Source of the DNA: Desulfovibrionales bacterium GWA2_65_9
Lineage (GTDB): Bacteria > Desulfobacterota > Desulfovibrionia > Desulfovibrionales > Desulfovibrionaceae
Assembly (NCBI GenBank): GCA_001799475.1
Contig: MGTN01000013.1
Location: forward strand, 26,435-36,291
Length of the DNA: 9,857 nt
Direction of reading: 5' to 3'
Shown: piece after piece, positions 6,272-9,857 of the stretch
Numbering within the stretch: position 1 is the stretch's first letter
Layout of the letters: the number at the start of each line of letters is the position of its first letter
Notes under the pieces: generated by a model
The model's database searches: none
What the model was told of the DNA's origin: nothing
What the model saw: the letters and a program-made list of their open reading frames with translations, nothing else
Translations under genes and position numbers: made by a program

Positions 6272-6338
6272 GGCCGTACTGACATCTTACAACTTGTCGG
6301 CCTTGGATGTTTTTGCGCGGACCGTCTCCGAAGATGTC
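6272..6338. terminator. Candidate terminator region between convergent rfbA and the cyclase gene
   Basis: GGCCG (6272-6276) can pair with CGGCC (6298-6302), with GACA/TGTC inside, followed by TTGGATGTTTTT; this is a weak intrinsic terminator for rfbA. A second, overlapping inverted repeat GACATCTT/AAGATGTC (6281-6288 and 6331-6338) spans the whole gap and would serve either direction. Neither is a textbook terminator. Confidence 0.35.
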
Positions 6339-6340
6339 CG

Positions 6341-8062
6341 TCAAGCATTGCGTACGCGTGACGCCTTAATTTGGTTGCGGCCACAAGCTTTGGCTTGGTA
6401 GAGCAGCTCATCCACTTGGCGAACGATGTTCATGAGCGTTCCATCTACAGTACACCGAACAGCTACAACACCAAAACTGGCACTAACGTAATCAGCTACG
6501 TTCGACCCTTTGTGTGGAAGGGCAAGAGCCAGAATGCCAAGACGAATCTTCTCAGCAATGGCGACCGCACCATCAAGGTTTGTCTCCGGCAGAATGCAGG
6601 CGAATTCTTCACCACCATATCTGGCTGCCAGATCAGCGGGACGGGAAACACTTTCCTCTAAAACATGGGCAAGCTGCCGCAGGCACTCGTCGCCTGCAAC
6701 GTGTCCGTATATGTCATTAAAGGCCTTGAAGTAATCAATGTCCAAAAGGATCAGTGACAGATCGGCCCCTGAGCGGGTATGCCGGGCATACTCCAAGGCC
6801 AGCACCTCATCAAAACGCCGTCGGTTGGCTATTCCCGTCAACCCGTCAGAAGCGCTCAAGGCTTCAAGCTTGTGGCTATACTCCTCCAACACCTTCTCGG
6901 CGCGCTTGCGTTCGGTGATGTCCTCGAAAATGGCCACGCCACCTAGGGACACGCCATCAATGGTCTGGAGAAGTTTGAACAACGCTTTAACCGAGGTTGT
7001 ATTGTTCCCCGTGACTGAGGTGTAGTCGCCCTCGTAACTCCCCAAGGCACCATTAATGGAATCCTGGACGGCCTTGATCATACCCAAGTCTGTCAATTGT
7101 CTGAGCATATTGAAACCCAGAATCCTTTCTTTGGGTGCACCAATGATCTCGGCAAATTTCAAGTTAAGGTCCACGATGGTGCCACGTTCGTCGAAATGCA
7201 TAATCCCAACGGGAGATTGGTCGAAAAGCAGGCGGTAGTGCTCCTGACTATTGAGCAAAGCCCGCTCTCGACGCCCCAACTCCTGGAACAAGAAGGCATA
7301 CGGCTTGACGAGTCCGGTCTGGAATACAGCCTTGTACAACAAGTAGGAAGCAGCAATGCGTATACAATGCCCGACGAAGTTGGAAAATCCGTAAACACTC
7401 ACATAAAACGTGAAGGCAAGTTCGGAAAGGGCAGTAAAAACTAATGACCAGATAATCGTAATATATACGTCTCGGTCAAATGCCTCTCTGTTTTCATAAA
7501 GAAGGTAGATGGATGTAGCAAGTATGATACAGATAATATACTCTGCGTATTTCTTGAACGGGGTCAATCCACTGCCTTCTATGAAACAATCTGGAAAGTA
7601 CCCCTGAAAGATTATGAAGACAAATATTCCGGCAATAGTGACAAAGGTTATCAAAGGCAGGGTGCGGTGGAATCGCAGTTTAAGAAATAGTCCGGCCACA
7701 AGCATAGAGATGGATTGTAAAATACGGGCTGCAATCCAAAGCTGTGTTGGCAGGTTAGGATCATTATCTCCAAACAACATCATGCCTTTATACGACAATG
7801 CATGCAGCAAGTCTATAAAGCCATAGTTAAGGCATGCAATGCCAACGATCAGCAGGTAGCGATTGGTCATGTGGTGTGCGGTATTCCAGACCAGCAAGAA
7901 TACACAGCACGAGATTATAACGGTAAAAAACTCAGCCAGGGTATGGAAGAGCAAAAAGTTATTCGTGGAGAGAAAGAAGAGCACCGCAAAGATCACCACT
8001 GAACCCGCAGCAAAGGCTAACCGCTGGGTATTGAAGAGTGATTGGCGTGCAATCTGGTCCAT
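6341..8062 (-). CDS. MASE3-PAS-GGDEF diguanylate cyclase (membrane sensor)
   Basis: 573 aa; makes the second messenger c-di-GMP from two GTP. The N-terminal 20-250 region is a hydrophobic sensor with about seven to eight membrane helices (for example 21-32, 42-58, 112-128, 137-154, 174-189, 201-222, 230-247). Its NYGFIDLLHALSYKGM block is typical of MASE3 domains. A PAS domain follows (about 268-385: HYRLLFDQSPVGIMHFDERGTIVDLN, ending in FEDITERKRAE). The GGDEF domain (about 400-566) has DGLTGIANRRRFDE, LLDIDYFKAFND (metal D441), GGEEF (483-487) and an intact inhibitory I-site RPAD (474-477) five residues before it. It is therefore predicted active and product-inhibited. ATG 8062 is preferred: GGAAGTGAG lies upstream, while the TTG at 8098 adds no conserved sequence. 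Base composition is clearly AT-richer than all neighbours, suggesting separate acquisition. The signal sensed is unknown. Confidence 0.93.
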   Translation of the reverse strand: MDQIARQSLFNTQRLAFAAGSVVIFAVLFFLSTNNFLLFHTLAEFFTVIISCCVFLLVWNTAHHMTNRYLLIVGIACLNYGFIDLLHALSYKGMMLFGDNDPNLPTQLWIAARILQSISMLVAGLFLKLRFHRTLPLITFVTIAGIFVFIIFQGYFPDCFIEGSGLTPFKKYAEYIICIILATSIYLLYENREAFDRDVYITIIWSLVFTALSELAFTFYVSVYGFSNFVGHCIRIAASYLLYKAVFQTGLVKPYAFLFQELGRRERALLNSQEHYRLLFDQSPVGIMHFDERGTIVDLNLKFAEIIGAPKERILGFNMLRQLTDLGMIKAVQDSINGALGSYEGDYTSVTGNNTTSVKALFKLLQTIDGVSLGGVAIFEDITERKRAEKVLEEYSHKLEALSASDGLTGIANRRRFDEVLALEYARHTRSGADLSLILLDIDYFKAFNDIYGHVAGDECLRQLAHVLEESVSRPADLAARYGGEEFACILPETNLDGAVAIAEKIRLGILALALPHKGSNVADYVSASFGVVAVRCTVDGTLMNIVRQVDELLYQAKACGRNQIKASRVRNA

Positions 8063-8094
8063 ATTATTCTCACTTCCAATAATTACTGAAATTC

Positions 8095-8191
8095 TCAATG
8101 GAGAACTTCTGGCTCAATTTCACAAAGCTGTTGCTTCATGCCATCCTTACCACCGCCAACCTTCGCGGCCTTGCCCAAGCCGCCCCCCCCT
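8095..8191 (-). other. Possible frameshifted Gly-rich tail of the Cys-rich protein, and leader of the cyclase gene
   Basis: Downstream of the Cys-rich gene stop, another frame stays open to TGA at 8095-8097 and reads GLGKAAKVGGGKDGMKQQ, then a short Cys-containing acidic end (LCEIEPEVLH). Removing one base in the GGGG run at 8201-8204 would fuse it to the Cys-rich protein and give 130 aa. An eight-G run (8183-8190) lies at the junction. The same interval is also the only space for the promoter of the cyclase gene; I see no convincing promoter boxes. Confidence 0.35.
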
Positions 8192-8488
8192 CTACCGCCG
8201 CCCCTCCTTGCACGCCCGCAACTCGTCCACACACCCACGCTCGCAATGCTTGAGGTTCAGCATGTCGCCGTTCGCGGCGTAGTCGTCCTTGCACTGGATG
8301 CGGCAGATGGCCAGCTTGTCGGCGCAGCAATGCGGGTCGGACGGGTCGCGGCCAGGGCGGCAGTCGCTACGGTAGTTCTTGAGCGAGGGCGAGGACTTGC
8401 GCAGGATGAGCACGCCCTCGGCGTACGCCGGGTCAGGGTTGCAGCAGACCAGCAGCAATGCCAAAGTAAACCACAGCAGCAGGCGCAT
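8192..8488 (-). CDS. Small exported cysteine-rich protein, unrecognised family
   Basis: 98 aa. ATG 8488 follows a strong AGGAGGGGG ribosome-binding site. A hydrophobic signal sequence (about 1-23, MRLLLWFTLALLLVCC then PAYA, cleavage probably after AYA) predicts export. Cys15/Cys16 lie inside it, but the position is a poor lipobox. The mature part has eight cysteines (43, 54, 55, 62, 66, 82, 86, 93). Two CX3C motifs, CRIQC (62-66) and CERGC (82-86), are separated by 15 residues, a helical-hairpin disulfide pattern. An even cysteine count plus export suggests disulfides formed in the periplasm. I do not recognise a family and assign no function. It follows pdxA by 30 bp and is probably co-transcribed. 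Its C-terminus may be frameshifted (see the tail feature). Confidence 0.78.
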   Translation of the reverse strand: MRLLLWFTLALLLVCCNPDPAYAEGVLILRKSSPSLKNYRSDCRPGRDPSDPHCCADKLAICRIQCKDDYAANGDMLNLKHCERGCVDELRACKEGRR

Positions 8489-8508
8489 GGCGTCCCCCTC
8501 CTGTGACA

Positions 8509-8518
8509 GGTTGCAACC
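8509..8518. repeat. Perfect 10-bp palindrome GGTTGCAACC between pdxA and the Cys-rich gene
   Basis: It directly follows the pdxA stop codon and lies upstream of the ribosome-binding site of the next gene. It could be a small operator or RNA-processing stem; no further support. Confidence 0.3.
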
Positions 8519-9616
8519 CTACCCGCCCTCCTGCCCGTCCTTCTGCCCGACAAGCCGCCGCGCCAGATCCAGCGCCGCGTTAAAGCTCGTCAATTTTGCT
8601 TTGCCCGTGCCCACCAGGTCATAGCCCGTGCCGTGGTCCGGCGAGGTGCGGATGATGGGCAGGCCGAGGGTCACGTTGACGGCCTCGCCGAAGTGCAGAA
8701 GCTTCAAGGGCGCAAGCCCCTGGTCGTGGTACATGGCCAGCACAGCGGCGTAGCGCCCGCGCGCGGCAAAATGAAACAGCGTGTCCGCCGGGATCGGGCC
8801 TTCAACGTTCAGGCCCGCGGCCTTGGCCTCGCGCACTGCCGGGCCGACCACCTCCTCGTCCTCGCGGCCGATGCGCCCGGACTCGCCCGCATGCGGGTTC
8901 AGCCCGCAGACCCCGATGGGGCCATGCCCTGGACCGGCGAGGCCCAGGCGCGCCACGAACTCCGCCGTGTGCCTGAGCGCCCGCAGGATGCGCTCACGCG
9001 TCACCAGCCGGGGCACGTCCGCCAGCGGCGGGTGCGTGGTCACCAGGCTCACGCGCAGCACCTGCTGGGACTTCTCACCGGGCAATGGCTCTGTCGGCAT
9101 CGGCCCGCAAAGGTGCATGGTTACGCCATCACGCCCGACCCCCAAGCCCTCGGCCAGGAACTCCGTGTGGCCGGGGAAGGCGAACCCGGCCTGCTGCAAA
9201 CAGGCCTTGTTCAGCGGACAGGTGACGACCCCCTGGATTACCCCGGCCTTGGCCAGGCGCACGGCCAGCTCCAGGCTGCGCCCGGCGGCGATGCCTCCGG
9301 CCGTGGCCGGTGCGCCGGGCGGGTAGTCCAGCTCGGACAAGCCCTTGGGCTCGATGAAATAGGCCCCTGGGGGCCGTTCAGCCAACTGTTCGGACACCGG
9401 GGCCGAGTCGTCCAGGACCTCGAAGAAGCGCGGGCGGCCCTCACAGGCGCGCACCAGCGCCGACAGCGGCCCGATGATCAGCAGGCGTTCGCCGCGCTGC
9501 TGGTAGTGCTGCGGGGTGTCGGCCAGGGTGCGCACCACCAGCTCCGGCCCCAGCCCGCAGGGGTCGCCCAGGGTGACGGCCAGGGTGATGGCCGGAGTTT
9601 GTGCATGCAGCTTCAA
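8519..9616 (-). CDS. pdxA: 4-hydroxythreonine-4-phosphate dehydrogenase
   Basis: 365 aa from a TTG start at 9616. It oxidises 4-phosphohydroxy-L-threonine with NAD for the DXP-dependent pyridoxal 5'-phosphate pathway, condensing with PdxJ activity; cytoplasmic dimer. LAVTLGDPCGLGPELV (12-27) matches the PdxA opening 'T-x-GDPxGIGPE'. The three metal histidines are in FPGHTEF (H150), LVTTHPPLADV (H195) and MYHDQGLAPLK (H297). GLNPHAGESG (238-247) and FGEAVNVTLGLPIIRTSPDHGTGYDLVGTGKA (309-340) complete the family signature. It is somewhat longer than E. coli PdxA (329 aa), partly from an insertion around 171-185. The TTG is preferred because AGGGGG lies 4 bases upstream and the frame beyond runs into the foldback element; the upstream ATG (9763) would translate that element. 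No in-frame ATG lies near the conserved start. Confidence 0.93.
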   Translation of the reverse strand: MKLHAQTPAITLAVTLGDPCGLGPELVVRTLADTPQHYQQRGERLLIIGPLSALVRACEGRPRFFEVLDDSAPVSEQLAERPPGAYFIEPKGLSELDYPPGAPATAGGIAAGRSLELAVRLAKAGVIQGVVTCPLNKACLQQAGFAFPGHTEFLAEGLGVGRDGVTMHLCGPMPTEPLPGEKSQQVLRVSLVTTHPPLADVPRLVTRERILRALRHTAEFVARLGLAGPGHGPIGVCGLNPHAGESGRIGREDEEVVGPAVREAKAAGLNVEGPIPADTLFHFAARGRYAAVLAMYHDQGLAPLKLLHFGEAVNVTLGLPIIRTSPDHGTGYDLVGTGKAKLTSFNAALDLARRLVGQKDGQEGG

Positions 9617-9624
9617 ATGTCCCC

Positions 9625-9789
9625 CTAGGGCCTGTTTCCAAAAGATGGATTTTGTTCCCTGGCGAGGAGCGGGCCTATTTTGAGGCCAGGGAGTGTACTC
9701 ATGCAGTACAGCCCTGGACCCAAATCGGCTCGCGCCGACTTCCAGGCGCCGTCCAGGGGGCAAAAGACGCTTTTCGGGACAGGCCCTAG
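9625..9789. mobile_element. 165-bp foldback element with CTAG at both ends (MITE-like)
   Basis: The outer 20 bases, CTAGGGCCTGTTTCCAAAAG (9625-9644), match the reverse complement of 9770-9789 at 17 of 20 positions. Further in, the two arms stay complementary: TTTTG-tt-CCCTGG against CCCTGG/GTCCAGGGG (9712-9719 with 9751-9758 also pair). CCAGGG-ag-TGTACT (9686-9699) pairs with AGTACA-g-CCCTGG (9705-9717) around a CATGC loop near the middle. A small TCGGC/GCCGA hairpin (9725-9738) and AAAAG/CTTTT (9762-9774) sit in the right arm. CTAG on both sides could be a target-site duplication, as seen for some IS5-family elements. It carries no protein gene and shares GGCCTGT termini with the element at 577-832. 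Confidence 0.6.
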
Positions 9790-9857
9790 CCCGGCATGAA
9801 GGCCATGGCCGACAACGGCGGCAGGGTCAGGGTCAGGTGCGTGGCCCCGCCCTGGTC
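9786..9857 (-). CDS. C-terminal end of a probable GH13 alpha-glucan enzyme (branching-enzyme-like), partial
   Basis: The last 23 codons before a TAG at 9786-9788, in a frame open to the window edge, read DQGGATHLTLTLPPLSAMAFMPG. The 'LxLTLPPLS/A' terminal beta-strand is what closes the all-beta C-terminal domain of 1,4-alpha-glucan branching enzymes and related GH13 amylases. The fragment is too short to say which one. If correct, the gene belongs to glycogen metabolism and runs in the same direction as pdxA. Its stop codon lies in the CTAG at the edge of the foldback element. Confidence 0.5.
   Translation of the reverse strand, partial: DQGGATHLTLTLPPLSAMAFMPG

Noticed and set aside
8138..8506. 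122-codon plus-strand frame opposite the Cys-rich gene
   Set aside because: Pro/Ala/Val-rich antisense frame; the minus strand has a strong ribosome-binding site, signal peptide and a regular cysteine pattern.
9617..9763. Extended pdxA N-terminus starting at ATG 9763
   Set aside because: It would translate most of the foldback element; conserved PdxA sequence begins after 9610 and the TTG at 9616 has its own ribosome-binding sequence.

Overview
The window looks like a GC-rich delta-proteobacterial chromosome, most likely a Desulfovibrio-type sulfate reducer. This is inferred from the gene content (MltB-like transglycosylase, TolC, DUF1614, a MogA-like protein, an MASE3-PAS-GGDEF protein) and from a small dual-CxxC protein with an in-frame UGA. 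No rRNA, tRNA or CRISPR array is visible.

Layout, left to right. (1) The 3' part of a GT4-type glycosyltransferase (+), ending at a TAG that touches a 256-bp element with 13-bp perfect terminal inverted repeats. (2) A minus-strand block running from about 5.2 kb down to 0.9 kb: DUF1614 membrane protein, then a MogA/MoaB-domain protein 15 bp later. Next come an intergenic promoter and palindromes, tolC, a 73-codon dual-CxxC protein interrupted by one in-frame UGA (candidate selenocysteine), and an MltB-family lytic transglycosylase. (3) Divergently, a complete glucose-1-phosphate thymidylyltransferase gene, rfbA/rmlA (+). (4) A visibly AT-richer stretch holding one MASE3-PAS-GGDEF diguanylate cyclase (-), convergent with rfbA. 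(5) A pdxA gene followed 30 bp later by a small cysteine-rich secreted protein (both -), probably one transcript. (6) A 165-bp foldback element with CTAG at both ends, then the last 23 codons of what looks like a GH13 alpha-glucan enzyme (-).

The theme is largely cell envelope: sugar-nucleotide synthesis, a glycosyltransferase, an outer-membrane channel, a murein hydrolase and a small disulfide-type exported protein, plus cofactor genes (pdxA, MogA-like).

The features most worth a second look are the candidate selenoprotein with a hairpin at the spacing expected for a bacterial SECIS, the two related terminal-repeat elements that each abut a TAG stop codon, and the apparent frameshifted Gly-rich tail of the small Cys-rich exported protein.
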